This document shows positions 11,138 through 23,230 of a DNA stretch of 64,000 bases, piece by piece. Every line of letters begins with the position of its first letter. Positions within the stretch are counted from its first letter, which is position 1. Made by a program: the position numbers and the translations under genes. The stretch lies in the NCBI GenBank assembly GCA_029844215.1, contig CM056725.1, positions 28,798,485 to 28,862,484 on the forward strand, given 5' to 3'. Origin of the DNA: Przewalskia tangutica. Its lineage: Eukaryota; Streptophyta; Magnoliopsida; Solanales; Solanaceae. Under the pieces are notes generated by a model. The model made no database searches. It saw nothing but the letters and a program-made list of their open reading frames with translations, and had not been told where the DNA came from.

Positions 11138-11495
11138 TGTTCCCATTGATGATGACGAGTTGGAGATAGTAACCGAGATTTTGGCGAAGCAATAACAGGA
11201 AGGTGGTAAGTTTATTTAGGAAGTGTTCGAGTGTTCGAGGAGGGTACGACGAGTAAGAGAATAGGAGTGATCATTACTTTTGTGAAGTAAAGGTGCGAAG
11301 GGAATATCTTTTAGACCTTGGGTGGGAGCTTTTGTGATGATAGAGGTGATTCCTCGTGGACTTGGATTTAAGTATTTGCGCGTGTTGTATTGTGGCCATG
11401 TGTGGCATTTGCAAACTGTTTAAGTTATGAGGAACGTTATCGTTATCTGTCTTGAGAAGGAACATTCGGGACGAATGTTTCTAAGGAGGGGAGAA
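11138..11495 (+). other. Element G 3' noncoding spacer and polypurine tract
   Basis: This resumes element G after the element I insertion and matches 29480-29854 of B segment by segment (GATGATGACGAGTTGGAG, GTACGACGAGTAAGAGAATA, a GTGGCCATGTGTGGCA tract). No coding frame is supported. It ends with hairpin ACATTCGGGACGAATGT (11462-11478) and the polypurine tract AAGGAGGGGAGAA (11483-11495). Confidence 0.75.
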
Positions 11496-12321
11496 TGTTA
11501 TACCCCGTATTTCCAGAGTATGTATGTGAGGACGTACGTACATTTGTACAAACCCTAATTAGGTTAAGAATGGAATTATGAACTTTCAACGGAAAAGATT
11601 CCGAGCCTTGTGAAGGAAATTCTACGTTTTTAATATTTTAACCGATTACGGATTTTTCCGAGAGACGAAATATTTTGGACCATTAGGAGGGCTACATGTG
11701 TCACCCTTAGTTGGATTTGGTTGGACGAATTGGGGGGCCTAGTGGGCAAGTCAAATGGTCAAGTCTTGCAAGTTGATTTTGGTAGTGGGGGTAGGTAAAT
11801 TGTGGACGTTTTTTGTGAGGTAGTGGAGTCCACATGGCTCATTGTTGTGGTGGGCATGTGTTCCAATATTGTGGTGGACATATGTCCTAATATTGTGGGA
11901 GACACTTGGTTGGAAGGCCTCATCTTTCACATGGATCCTAATCCCAACCCTCCACTTGTTTTAATCTTGTCCCTTGAGTGTTCTATAAATACCCCCCCTT
12001 GAGTGAAGACTTCTTCATCCACTCCACACTTTCTAAGTCTCAAAATCCTCTCCCTTGTAGTAGTGTTATCGTCCCAACTCCCTCCCCCCTTCCTCAGTGG
12101 CTTCGGCCGAAACCCCCCCCCCCCTTGTTAGAAAGTTATTTCGTCCAAACACCCCCTTGGGTTTATATATATATGCCGAAAGGTAACTTTTCCTCAGATA
12201 AACTGTGTCTCTTTTACATTGTTTCATGTTGTGTTTTTATATTCCGCTGATTACTCTGATGTATGTCTACTTGGGTGCCCGGGTAAGGCACCAGTCACGG
12301 GCCCGGGTTCGTGTCGTGACA
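11496..12321 (+). repeat. 3' LTR of element G, internally deleted (826 bp)
   Basis: It starts TGTTATACCCCGTATTTCC after a polypurine tract and ends GTCGTGACA at 12321, so both termini are intact. Relatives such as B have LTRs of about 3.5 kb. Here the sequence runs normally through the TATA box (11984-11991) and the C-rich leader to about 12160, then jumps to the TTTATATATATATGCCGAAAGG segment that normally lies near the 3' end. About 2.5 kb is therefore missing from the middle. Confidence 0.8.
11984..11991 (+). promoter_or_regulatory. TATA box of element G 3' LTR
   Basis: TATAAATA is followed by a C run and GAGTGAAGACTTCTTCATCC, as in the B LTR. Confidence 0.65.
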
Positions 12322-12366
12322 ATAATAACCTGCCAGCCCTAAGAAACTGCGCACCTCCGTCGGAGT
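12322..12366 (-). pseudogene. Element D RT fragment, end of thumb region
   Basis: The minus strand reads TEVRSFLGLAGYY, the conserved segment that follows the RT palm in plant gypsy elements (compare 56752-56790 in E). It continues D's RT from 40763 across element C. It ends where element G inserted. Only 45 bases of D separate the insertions of G and C. Confidence 0.85.
12362..12366. repeat. Left target-site duplication of element C (GGAGT)
   Basis: It is identical to 40763-40767 across 28 kb of nested sequence, and both copies are D RT sequence. Confidence 0.9.
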
Positions 12367-14659
12367 TGTTACACCCCGTAAGTCCAGGACATGTAAAAGA
12401 GAATGTACGTAAGGAATCAAGACTTGGAAATTAGTACGAAAGGAAGAATTATTTTTCCGACGGAAAATCTTCCGGACGTCGGAAAGGAAAAATGTTCGTT
12501 GTTGAGAATTGGATTCTCAAAATGCATTATTTGAAGGGTATGGAACTTATTAACCTTATGGAAATTTATTTTTACGGATTTGGTCATGTGGGGACCACCC
12601 GAGAAATTTTACGTTTTGTGGGGCCCACGAGGGTTACGGAATTTTATGGACGAATGAGAGGGCGACACATGGCACCCCCTCATGTGGTCTTGGTCGAATT
12701 AGTAAGGGGCAAAATGGTCATTTACCATGGTAGAAGATAAGTCTTGCTAGCATGATATTGTTGACTTGTCAACTTGTCCACATAGGCTTAATCCAAGTGA
12801 AATTCATCCTAGCCTCACATTTGTTTAAGTCTAAGCCCTCCAATATGTGTTATATACTAAGTTAGTGCAAGACAAGGTCTTTTACACTTAGAAAAATTGA
12901 GAGAACTTTGTGCCATGAACAAGAGGCTCTCGGGTTTGCTCCTCCCACACACAAAAAAAATTTAGTTTTTGATCCTTTGTTCACAAGACTTAAATCCAAT
13001 ATCCCTAAGGGTATTGTAAGGATATCTCAATAGAAAGATTTCGGAAAAACGGCGTTTTCGTATTAGTCGCAAGGCGGAAACTTGAGGAGTTCTTCAACTT
13101 TGAAGTTGGACTTGAAGATGAGTTCTTCATAGGCTTCTAAGGAGTGCTTGGAGCGGATTGGAACCTAAGGAAAGGAGCTAAGAATTTGCTAAGGAGCGAC
13201 TTTGAATCTTGGAATTTTTAAGGGCTTATAAAGGTATAATCTTGTCGTTTTAGTAGTTAAGATTTCTTATTGATTGTAGCTATGGATTTTAGCAAGCATG
13301 AGTTATATATTATGTTGTTGGATTAGTGTATTGGCTATTGGAACCCTAATCCGAAAACTAGCATGTTTAGCCTTAAGATTGGAATTCAAGTTGATTATTA
13401 TTTTAAGTTGTCGCATGTTGTATAAAGAAGGAAATTGTAGTTGTTGAAGTTGTTTATGACTATATAACATGTTAGACCTTAGAACTTGGATTGAAAAAAG
13501 AAATTGGAAAGGACTTAGTGTCGTTGGTTATAAGTTGGCCGAGAGATGGTTTGGATTTTAATCTACTTTGTATGAATTGTGGGGCGGAATTTTACACGTA
13601 TTGTAAGGCGTGTAATCCCCTTTTTTTGTTGGTTTGAGCCTTAAATGTGGCGTGTTGGTTATTGTATTCGGCCTTGAAAAGGTGGAAAAGTGAGTAGAAA
13701 CAAAGGAAGTCTTGATTTTCCGTAGAATTAGAGACCGTATACTTAGTATTATTCTACGTTGAGACTAGAAGTTGATAGTCTTGTTGTGACCATTATAGGT
13801 TGACACTTCTACGTACGGCGTATTCGGATTAACTTGTGGATTTAGCCGAAAAGGTATGTGAACTATCTCCTCTTCTAGCATGATTCCTTAAGATAAAGAA
13901 AGTAAGTTCTACTCCTTAAATGATCCATTCCTTGGTTGTACTTGGATTGCCTAATATAGAATTTGTTCTATGTACTTCCTTGATTGTACTTTGATGTTTA
14001 AATTGTAAGTGGTATAATCCATTGCCTTAGTGAAGTTGGATTCTTAAAAGTGAAAGTATTTTACTTAAAGTACATAGAGTCTTGAAAAGGAAGTGGTTTC
14101 CAAACCTTTTGGCTAGTGCCTTAGTTCCAAAACCTAAAGGTCATTATAATGACTTTAGGGGAGTCAATGGAGTGATTTACTTAATGGTTTTAAAAGAGGA
14201 GAAATGACATGATTTAAGAGAAGTAACTTGTTTTAAAGGTGCGAGTTACTTGAGGTTTAAAAGTAGAAGAAACTTGTTTTCTAAATATTAAGAGACTTGT
14301 AGTATTTTGAAAGTTGAGAACTTGATATATAAAGCATGTGATACTTGGTTTTAATAGTATAAGTCTCTTGGTTATAAAAAAGAATGAAATTGTCTAAAAC
14401 CATAAAGGGTTATAACGGCTTTATGGGAAGTTGGTTATAACGGCTTTATGGAAGGTTAAGAATGTTGTCTATTTTGATTATTGGGAATAAGTTGCCTAAA
14501 TTGTGAAAATTTGAAGTTACTTGATTTCAAGCTTTGAAATGAGTTTTCTAAAAGTGTAGTAACTTACTTTGAAAAATAGACACACCTTGATACTACGGGT
14601 GTTAGTATCTTGGGATTTTACATAAAAAGGAGTCTTTTGAAAAGAATGTACGTACGTAG

Positions 14660-14733
14660 TACTTTGGCTTGTTAAATGAGAATTATTCTATTTGTGCCTT
14701 GATAAGTACTTTGGCTTGTTAAATGAGAATTAT
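14660..14733 (+). repeat. 47-bp tandem repeat array in element C 5' LTR (first part)
   Basis: The unit begins TACTTTGGCTTGTTAAATGA and continues through a TTCTATTTGTGCCTTGATAAG segment. About 1.6 units lie here before the B insertion; the array continues at 33357. Confidence 0.9.
14729..14733. repeat. Left target-site duplication of element B (ATTAT)
   Basis: It is identical to 33357-33361 and both lie in the 47-bp repeat of the C LTR. Confidence 0.9.
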
Positions 14734-15140
14734 TGTTATACCCCGTATTTCCAGAGTATGTACGTGAGGGCATACGTACAAAAGTTTGAGCCTTAAGTTA
14801 GGCAAGGGACAAAATTTTGTTCACAACCCCCGAAAGGAATTGTTTTTCGACGAAACGACTTCCAAAGCATGCGAAGGGAAAATTACGGCTACGACATTTA
14901 TTATTTTTGCGGATTTTTCCGAGAGATGAAATATTTTAGACCAACGAGAGGGCGACACTTGTCACCCTCAAGTGGGCGGTCTTGTGGCCGATGGTGTGCA
15001 CATTTCGTGCCATGTTTTGTGGCCTAAACCATGCATCAATGTTTGGAGTGAATTGAGGAGTAGATGGCTAGGGGGCACTTGGGAAAATCCTCACCCTCCA
15101 CTTGCCCACCACTTGTCTTGATCTTGGCCATTGATTTCCC

Positions 15141-15148
15141 TATAAATA
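15141..15148 (+). promoter_or_regulatory. TATA box of element B 5' LTR
   Basis: TATAAATA is followed by a C run and TTAGTTGAAGACTTCTTC; the same block is at 30263 in the 3' LTR. Confidence 0.72.
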
Positions 15149-17621
15149 CCCCCCCTTAGTTGAAGACTTCTTCATCCACTCCACACTTTTCTAAGTCTTG
15201 AAATCCCTCTCCCCCTTTGTAAGAATTTCGTCCAAGCCTCCCCCTCCCCCTTTGTGAGGCCCTTGGCCGAGTACCCCACTTTTCTAGTGGTGCTAGCCAG
15301 AGTATCCCCTCTTGAGTGTTGTTCTCGTGAAACACCCCTTGGTAGAAAAGTATTCTCCAAGTATTGTTACTATTCCAAAATACCTTGGCCCAAATACCTT
15401 GTAGTATTGCAAGGTTACCCCTATACTAAAAGCCCAGAAATACTATTATACTTCCCTTCAGTCACAAAATGAAACCCTAAGGAAAATCTTCAAAGTTGGT
15501 TGAAGTATTAAGAAGAAGTTGCGTAGAACTTCTAAGGGTTGTTTGGAGCGGGTTGGAGCGCTCAGAGTAGGAGCTAAACGTTGCTCAGGATCGACATTTA
15601 AACTTGGATAATTTTGGGCTTATCGAGGTAAATACTCTTGTCCTTCTATTGTAATTGGAAATTACATACTGTAGTAGTATAGAAATGAATATAAGATTCA
15701 TAGAAGGATATTACAGAAGAGAATTGAACTGAAATCACGTCAGAAGAATATTAAAGAAGAAGATTGAACTGTACTTACATAGGACTGTATTTACAGTAGA
15801 CTTGTGTAGTTTGACGGGTAGGGAAGTGCTGCCCGATTTTCCGTAGAATAGAGAACCATCTGCTTAGAATGTTCTACAGAGTAGTCTAGACGTTGATAGA
15901 CGTATATGCCTTTATAGGTTGAAAGTTCTACGAGTAGCATGTTATACTTGAAAGGTGGACAAGGCTAGCCGGGTTATAGCGGTGGAGCATTTTGCTAATA
16001 GTCGATAATCGTCGTGAGGTATGTGATTCTTCCTATCCTCTTGAGCATGATATTTTAAAAGAATATATATAGTACGGTAGACGTACGTGTGTTAACTGAA
16101 TGTGGTTTTACTGCGATGTCTTTTGACTTGATGTCTAAATAATAAGAATCTTGAAGTATTTCAAAAGAATTAAGAAAATTTTTTGAAAGAAGAGAAATAC
16201 TTGGTTTTAAAAGCTTAAGAGTTATACTAGCTTTATGGGAAGTTAGGTATAACGACTTAAGAGAGATAAAAAGAATGGTTTATTGATTTTAGAAGTTAAG
16301 AGACTTGATCTTAAAAGATAAGAGACTTGACTTAATTATATTAATATGAATTTTGTTAAAAAGTGTGAAACCTCATTCGTGAGTAATGAGTACTTTGTTT
16401 TTAAAAGGAATAATGTTTTACTGATTTCGGAAATCAGAATAAGTATCGAACGAACCACAACATCGCTAATAAAGGGAAATGTGTTGACTAATAAGTATTA
16501 TTAAAACCAGTAGAAACCTCCATCTGCATAGAAGCTAAGATGAGACAAAATGATATTACATTTCCTAGATCATGGCTGCTTTAATAAGATTGTTATAAAC
16601 AAGAATAACCTACTCACACATAAGGCATATGTTTCTCAAATTGTTTTAAAGGAGAGTTATATTATTAATTGATTAAGACTATGAACTACGAAACCTTTCG
16701 AAAATGAGAAACTTGAGCATTTGAAATTAGGCAAACTTGAAACGTTTGGAAAAGAATGTTGTTACTTGATTTTACAAAGGGAAGTGTTTTGGTTTACTTA
16801 GAAAGATAGTCACTCTATTTTTATACTACGGGTATTGCGTAAATTTTGTGAAAGAAACGGATCTTTTGAAGAGTTAATGTATGAAGTACTTTGGGGATAA
16901 AAACCCGAACTTGTTAACATAAAGTAGAAAGTACCTTGTGTGAATAACTTGATTGTGTTGGTTTGTGATAGCCTTGTAATACTTTCTTGTCGATTTGATA
17001 AGTGAACATGTTAGGATGCTACGTGTGTTTGTGTCTTGTGATGTTTGTGTAAAGGGGTTTCCCTTGTTGTGCTTATGTTGTTTAACGATAAGATGTTATG
17101 TTAGTATTATATCACTCACCTCTTGACATGATACCGGGGGTTAATCTGCCCTCCGATGCGGGGTATACCTCAGGCAGTGTGTGTGACTATGATTCGAGAA
17201 TACCTCATGCGGGTCCAGGGGACCTATGCGGAGCTACGAGAGTTCCAGGTTAGTGTGCGGTCTATATGGCCATGCGGTCTATGTGGCTGCGGATCATGAG
17301 TCGGGGCGATGCCGGGGAGTAGCTACCCTCGATGCGGGGAATACCTCATGTGGGCCTATGTGTGTGGCCTATGCGGAGCTGCGGGAAGTTCCAGGATTAG
17401 ACGCGCACATTTGATACTGCGGGTGAGTGACCAGCTTCGATCATGTGGCGGTCTAGACAAACCTCGTGATACAGTTTATGACTTTGTTGGTACTGTGGGT
17501 TTTAGTAGTCGGCTATGCCTTCGTACTTACCCCGTACAGTTTTATTATGACACAGGTGGGACCTGGTGTTCATGTGTATTTCTTGGTGCTTTTATATCAT
17601 AGACTGCCGGCAGTGAGGAAG

Positions 17622-17626
17622 GTATT
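17622..17626. repeat. Left target-site duplication of element A (GTATT)
   Basis: It is identical to 26587-26591. The uninterrupted site GGTATTCCACGGGCATGA is seen in the other B LTR near 32736. Confidence 0.95.
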
Positions 17627-20600
17627 TGTAACGACCCGTTCCGGGGCTCGTTACTGGTGCCTTACCCCGGGCACCCTAGTGATACATACATCAGAGAAAG
17701 TCAGCGGAACATAAAACATGAGTCATGAAACAAGAGATATAATAATAAACAGGCCAACAAAAACGGTTGCCTTCAGTATATACATAAAACCCGAACAGTT
17801 TAATCCTTTTACAACCCCGCTTAAGATTACTATGCACCTCTAAGATTTACAACGACAATGACGGACAGGGCCGCCATACCGAATGTACAAGAACCTACAA
17901 CTCGTGGAAACACATACAAAAGATAAGCCTCGGAGAAACGGAGCTTCCCAATCTGTTGGCTGTGATCCTAAGAGCGAGATCCACGACCGATGTACCTCTA
18001 CTGCGGCATGAACGGCCCGAAGGAGTCGACAACAGTACCAAGTATGTGAAATCGTAAAATCAGTAAATGAAATCATACTAGTCTATATAAAGCGGAGACA
18101 TGTATGATAACCAAACTACTGATTCACAACATAAAAGCGATCATGTCGATCGGGGACTCACGCCTCAAGTCATCACTCAAATATAACTATGGGTCTCACG
18201 CCCAACGTCAATCTGTTCGCATCACGGCGCATGCCGGAATTCTGCGCCGGTGTAGACATGTCCATGATGCAACAATAATACCAATGCCCGTGGCCACATG
18301 CCCCGGAATTACGCCGGTGTAGACACGCGTCCATGTGACATCAACAATAATATCTTTGGGTGATCAACCTCGCGCGTGGCCACATGCCCGAATTCTACCT
18401 CGGTGTAGACATGTCCATGTGACATCAACAACAAAAGATAATCAAAATGGAAACATACCCGTGGAATTCTCCGTCGCGCCCGGCCGTCAAGTAAGTTCTC
18501 AACAAGTCAACCGGCCCTCTATCGAGAGACGCGGTAACACAGAAATATAACACTTGTACAACAAAGTCTATCATCACAAGCATAGGCAAGTTTCACACAA
18601 CTCAAAGTACTTTCCCATAAGTCACACAATACCCGTAGTATAAAAATAGAGTGACCATCTTTTTAAGTAAACCAAAATACTTCCTTTGCAAAAATCAAGT
18701 AACCATTATTTCCAAACATTCAAGTTTGCCTAATTTCAAATGCTCAAGTTTCTTTTAGAAAGGTTTTATAACTCATAGTCTTAATCCCTTTTAAAACAAT
18801 TGAGTAACATATGTCATACATGAGTAGTTTATTCTTGTTTATAACGATCTTATTACATCACCATGATCTAGAAAATGTAATATCATTTTGTCTCATCTTA
18901 GCTTATGCAGATGGAGGTTTCTACTGGTTTTAATACAACACATCATTATTCAATACATTTTCCTTTATTAACGCTGCAGTGGTCTGTCGATACACATTCT
19001 GATTTCCGAAATCAGTAAAACATTATCCCTTTAAAGACCAAGTACTCATTACTCACGAATGAGGTTTCACACAAACATCCACATTAAAACAAATAAGTTA
19101 AGTCTCTTATCTTATAAGATCAAGTCTCTTAACTTCTAACATCAGTAAACCATTTTCACCTACATAAGGTCGTTATAACTAACTTCCCATAAAGCTATTA
19201 TAACACCCTATGTTTTAAACCAACCAACTCATTTAGCACATGTACGTCTACCGTACTACATAGTTTACAAAACATCATGCTCGAAGGGTAGGAAGAGGTT
19301 CACATACCTCGCGACGAGTATCGACAATAAGCAAAATGCTCCAAGTACTACAACCTTGCTAGCCCTTTCCACTCTTCAAGTAGAATACGCTACTCTTAGT
19401 ACTTTCACCTAAAAAGGTCACAAACATCTATTAACTTTTAAACATACGGTTCCATTTCTCTACAGAAAATTCGGCAGCACCTCCCCCCCCCCCCCCCGCA
19501 ACAGCGTAAATCTCCTCCTCTATCGAGGCCGGCTACCAAGCCAACCAGGGGGGGGTTTACACGTCTAACCGGACGTGTACAATTCTACTCACAGTAATAC
19601 TACACAAGTCTCGCAATCTGATCACATGTAAATACTGATTCGATTCTTTTCTTTACATTCAGGCTTAAGTCAAAAGACATTGCCGCAAACTATGTTCAGT
19701 TCTATATATAGTATACTTCAACTATATAATCCTACAACATGTAATTTCCAATTTCAAATAAGGGGACAAGATTATTTACCTCGACAAGCCCAAAATTATC
19801 CGAGATAAAAGTCGATCCTGAGCAAGGTTTAGCTCCTACTCCGTGCGCTCCAATCCGCTCCAAACAACCCTTAGAAGTTCTAACCAACTTCTACTCAAAT
19901 ACTTCAACCAACTATGAAGATTTCCTTAGGGTTTCGGTTTGAGACTAAAAGGACAAAAGGTAGTATTTCCGGGCTCTACGTATAGAGGTAACTTTTGGAA
20001 TACAACAAGGTAAAGGCTAAGGTATTTTGGGCATTATAACAATACTTGGAGAGTATTTCTACCAAGAGGGGGGGTGTATTATACGAAACAACTAGGCTAG
20101 GGGGGGTACCCCACGGCTAGCACCACAAAGGGGGGAGGGGGAGGCTCTCGGCCACAAGGCCACTCAAGGGGGGGAGGGGGAAGGCTTAGGACGAGAACAC
20201 ACTCAAAGGGAGGGAGAGGGACTCAAGACTTGGAAGATTTTTGGATGAAGAAGTCTTCAAGCTTAGGGGGGTATTTATAGGAAAACCAAAGGCCAACCAA
20301 TGGCCAAGATCAAGCCATGTGCAAGGCAAGTGTAAGGCCAAGATATGCCCAAGTGCCCCTAGTCCCTACTCCTTAAAACCCTCACAAATATCTACCAAAA
20401 ATATCTTCCCACTTGACACCCTAAACGTCCAAGTTACCGCCCCCACTTGCTTCCAATGTGAGGGTGACACATGTCACCCTCCCGTTGGTCCAAAATGTTC
20501 CGCCGCTCGGAAAAATCCGCAAAAATACAAAACGACATAGCCGGAATTTTCCCTTCGCAAGTTACGCAAAACGTTTCGTCGAAAAACGACTCTAACCGGG

Positions 20601-20981
20601 TGTTGTGCACAAAGGTAAATTCGGCCAAGGGTGCCACATGGGGTGACACGCGTGTCGCCCCCGATTCGCTGAATATTTCGTCTTCCGAAAATATCCAAAA
20701 TACCGGAAATCTCAAAAACAAAGCGGGCCCCACAAAACCGTAAATTTCTCCCGTGGGCCCCACGTGACCATTTCCGAAAATAAAATCTCAAAATTCTAAT
20801 ATAATTTAAGAAGCCCATATACCAAATCGGGGAATCCAATTCTCATTAACGAACCTTTTTCTTCACAAAAAAAACCGGAAACTTTACCGTCGAAACTCAC
20901 ATCTTTCTTTCTTTTCAAAATTCTGCCGTACTCTCGTACGTACGTCCTCACATACATACCCTGCAACTACGGGGTATAACA
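17627..20981 (-). repeat. 3' LTR of element A
   Basis: On the minus strand it begins TGTTATACCCCGTAGTTGCA and ends GGTCGTTACA. It matches 23247-26586. Differences are mainly short indels at G/C runs and CHG sites, plus a long poly-C (about 19483-19498) and a G run near 19550 absent from the other copy. Open frames inside it are not supported as genes. Confidence 0.93.
20272..20279 (-). promoter_or_regulatory. TATA box of element A 3' LTR
   Basis: TATTTATA on the plus strand is TATAAATA on the minus strand, followed there by a C run and AAGCTTGAAGACTTCTTC. Confidence 0.65.
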
Positions 20982-21015
20982 TTCTCCCCTCCTTAGAAAC
21001 ATTCGTCCCGAATGT
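20982..21015 (-). promoter_or_regulatory. Polypurine tract of element A with preceding hairpin
   Basis: On the minus strand AAGGAGGGGAGAA (20982-20994) abuts the 3' LTR. It is preceded by ACATTCGGGACGAATGT (20999-21015), a 7-bp inverted repeat with a 3-base loop. Confidence 0.88.
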
Positions 21016-21778
21016 TCCTTCTCAAGACGGATATCGATGAAGTTCCTCTAACAAGTTGCCAACGCCACAGCCAAAAATAACACACGTCCTCTTCTTTCCT
21101 TACTCGTCGTGCCCTTCTCGAACACTTGAACTCTCCCAGTACGTACCATACTTCAGTCATTACTTCCGTTCCCAAAAATCTCTGGAGTCACTACCTCCAA
21201 ACTTGGTCATCTTACTAACCTCAAACTTCTTTAAGGCCACTCCCGGCCTTTACGAACCGCTTCTGGTCGAACGCGTCCACGAACTCATACGATGATTAAA
21301 TAAACTGGGGCCTAGCACCCTCGTGACCCTACCAACTGGCGGGACCACCCAGAACTGACCCCACCTAAAACCGGGCTACGGGTTGACCCGCAATATGCCC
21401 TCAACCCGACCCTCCGTCGCGCCAACTCTTGCTCCTCGATACGGAACAATTTTACTAACATACGTCATGAAAGCTACCACTCCCATCTCACATCACCCAT
21501 GGACTTATCACACAAATAAATCCCACGTATACCACGCACTCTGATAAAGGTCAAACATAAAATAAATCTTTTACACAAGACGACCTTACCTCTAAGGTCT
21601 CAATCGTGGAATAGTCTAAGGTTCACACTTACCATGCCTCCATACTTATCCTTCCAACTAACCATGTTCCTAAATCACATTTTAGCACAAAGCTATCCGA
21701 ACATAACACTAAACACATTATCATAACAAGCATACAAAACTCTAGAGGGTTAAGGATATACCTGTCTCTACCGCTTTT
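21016..21778 (-). other. Element A post-gag noncoding spacer
   Basis: No pol sequence is found. On the minus strand a block at about 21270-21430 (GGGTCGGGTTGAGG, GGGTCAACCCG, GGTGGGGTCAGTT, GGTCCCGCC, ACGAGTTCGTGGACGCGTTC) is also in B at 28600-28745 and, more diverged, in C at 36290-36440. The shared block across three families with different LTRs suggests either common descent of the pol deletion or a retained cis function. Confidence 0.7.
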
Positions 21779-23040
21779 CTAATCACAGTCCTGCCCTGCA
21801 GGGCGCATAGCTAGTGAAGGTGATGAACCAGCCACTGATCCTGAAGGCTGAGTCGTAACATCCGTGCTACCCTTGGTCGGACAGTTCCTCGCAAAATGGC
21901 CCTGCTGGCCGCAAAAATAACAAGCTCCCTTGGCACCACGACACTCCCCGAAATGCGGTCTACCACATCGACCACACCGAGGTAGGGGTGACTGCATCTG
22001 GCCAACACCCCTACTTCCCTGGAAACCTGAACCCTTGGAGCCCTGACCTGCTCCTGAAGACGGTGGAGGACCACTCTGTACTGGCGGGGGTACAAAACTA
22101 GTCTGCTGCTGAGGCGGTCCGCCTCGAAAGTCGCCAAAAGACCCTGATGTCCTGGCCCTCTGCCTGATCCAGTCATTCCGCCGACCTCTCCGCACCTCAT
22201 CGCGTGCATGAGCTGCGATGCGGGCAATGTCCATGCCGGTGAAGAGCTACACCCGAACAAGACTCTGTCTAGTAATCATCGAGCCCCGTGACGTAGCGGT
22301 GCACTCTGTCCTCCATATCTGCCACTAATGCAGGGACATATCGAGCCAACGAGTCGAACTCCACGTTGTACTCCCGAACTGTGCGTCCTCTCTGTCTCAG
22401 CATCATAAATCTGTCGGCCCGTTCCCTCCTCATCTGCGGAGGCAAGAAGTGAGTGAGGAATGCCTCTGAGAACTCGTCCCATACTGCTGGAAGTGCATGC
22501 TCTCCCCGGGACAACTCCCACGAATCAAACCCGATCATCGCGGTATCACGCAGCCGATGCGAACCTAAGACCACCGACTCGGTCTCCGAAGCCTTGATCA
22601 CTCTCATGACCCACTGTAACTGCCGGATGAACTCCTGCGGATCATCCTCAGGCCTCGACCCATAAAACTCTGGCGGGCTACAACTCAGAAAGTCCCGTAG
22701 CCTCAAACTATCTGCTCGGGGTGAACCATCGGTGCTCTGAGGCTGAGCTGTGATCCAGCCTATCCTCATATCGGCCACGACCACGGCGGCCAAGAATCGC
22801 CATCTCCTTGTAACCCATCTCCTCGCCCTGCATGTGGGGTGGAGGCTCAGGTATTGCGGTCTCAGCAGCCATTGCTGCGGCTCTAACCTCTGCTGGGGCT
22901 GGCGGCGTTACAAAACCCGCCGTCTGAAGCACAACCTCAGGTACTGTCTGGGCCTGCGCCCTCGTACTCCTCTGTATCTCACTAGCGGCTCCCTCGGCTG
23001 CCTTGCCCTTCTGGGCTCTGGTTGCCTTGCGCGGAGGCAT
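21779..23040 (-). pseudogene. Element A gag, nearly full length but in three frames
   Basis: Starts at 23040 with MPPRKATRAQKGKAAEGAAS, a basic N-terminus shared with the gag of D (63973) and F (50083). A second frame (22793-22269) holds the capsid: DFLSCSPPEFYGSRPEDDPQ, EFIRQLQWVMRVI, ALPAVWDEFSEAFLTHFLPP, VREYNVEFDSLARYV. The third frame (22234-21779) holds the nucleocapsid with a glutamine/proline-rich linker, CGRCGRPHFGEC and an intact zinc knuckle CYFCGQQGHFARNC (21881-21922). Two frameshifts, near 22790 and 22250, separate the parts. The gene ends at a stop at 21779 where protease would begin in a complete element. Confidence 0.85.
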
Positions 23041-23150
23041 AACTGGTAAAAACGAGATACGTCAGAGGGGTCCAACTTACAACACAGCTCTAAGGCACGA
23101 TCTCAGAATGAGAAGAATGGAAACCAATCCTAAATGTCCTGCAGCTTCCT

Positions 23151-23184
23151 GATTATAGATGTGGTGCACAACACATCGATAATC
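23151..23184 (-). other. Leader hairpin of element A with GTGCAC loop
   Basis: On the minus strand the arms GATTATCGATGTG and CACATCTATAATC pair at 12 of 13 positions around loop TTGTGCAC. Relative to B, the ninth pair is A-T instead of G-C on both sides, a compensatory change. Confidence 0.7.
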
Positions 23185-23230
23185 AAGACTCTACTAGACA
23201 CGGTCTGTAGACACTTTCCGAGGATTAACT

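Larger units (their letters stand above)
715..12321 (+). mobile_element. Element G: pol-deleted Ty3/gypsy retrotransposon, 3' part, split by elements H and I
   Basis: G is visible as 715-1442 (internal, integrase remnant), 11138-11495 (internal, after element I) and 11496-12321 (3' LTR). The two internal pieces join in the same order as uninterrupted element B (28742-29854): B reads 'ggagatccatccag' then 'ttcccagtaatgatga', and G has the first part before I and the second after it. Its 3' LTR ends in GTGACA at 12321, and ATAAT (12322-12326) should be the right target duplication inside element D. The 5' half is outside the window. It resembles B in layout. Confidence 0.8.
12367..14733 (+). 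repeat. 5' LTR of element C, first part
   Basis: It starts TGTTACACCCCGTAAGTCC and matches 36846-39173 of the 3' LTR almost base for base. No TATAAATA box like that of the other families is seen; TTATATACTAAG near 12850 is the nearest candidate. An open frame of 82 codons (12492-12740) recurs in the 3' LTR only because the LTR is duplicated. The part ends inside a 47-bp tandem repeat where element B inserted. Confidence 0.9.
14734..17626 (+). repeat. 5' LTR of element B, first part
   Basis: It starts TGTTATACCCCGTATTTCC and aligns with 29855-32745 of the 3' LTR with few differences. It contains a TATAAATA box at 15141-15148 and a degenerate TATGCGG-rich part at about 17150-17400. It stops at GAAGGTATT where element A inserted. 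No gene is supported inside. Confidence 0.92.

Noticed and set aside
12492..12740. 82-codon open frame in the C LTR, repeated at 36971-37219
   Set aside because: The two copies are conserved only because LTRs are duplicated. It has no known motif and lies upstream of any plausible start of transcription.
20241..20540. 99-codon plus-strand frame within the A LTR
   Set aside because: It is opposite to the element's transcription and has no motif; the matching place in the other LTR is not open to the same extent.
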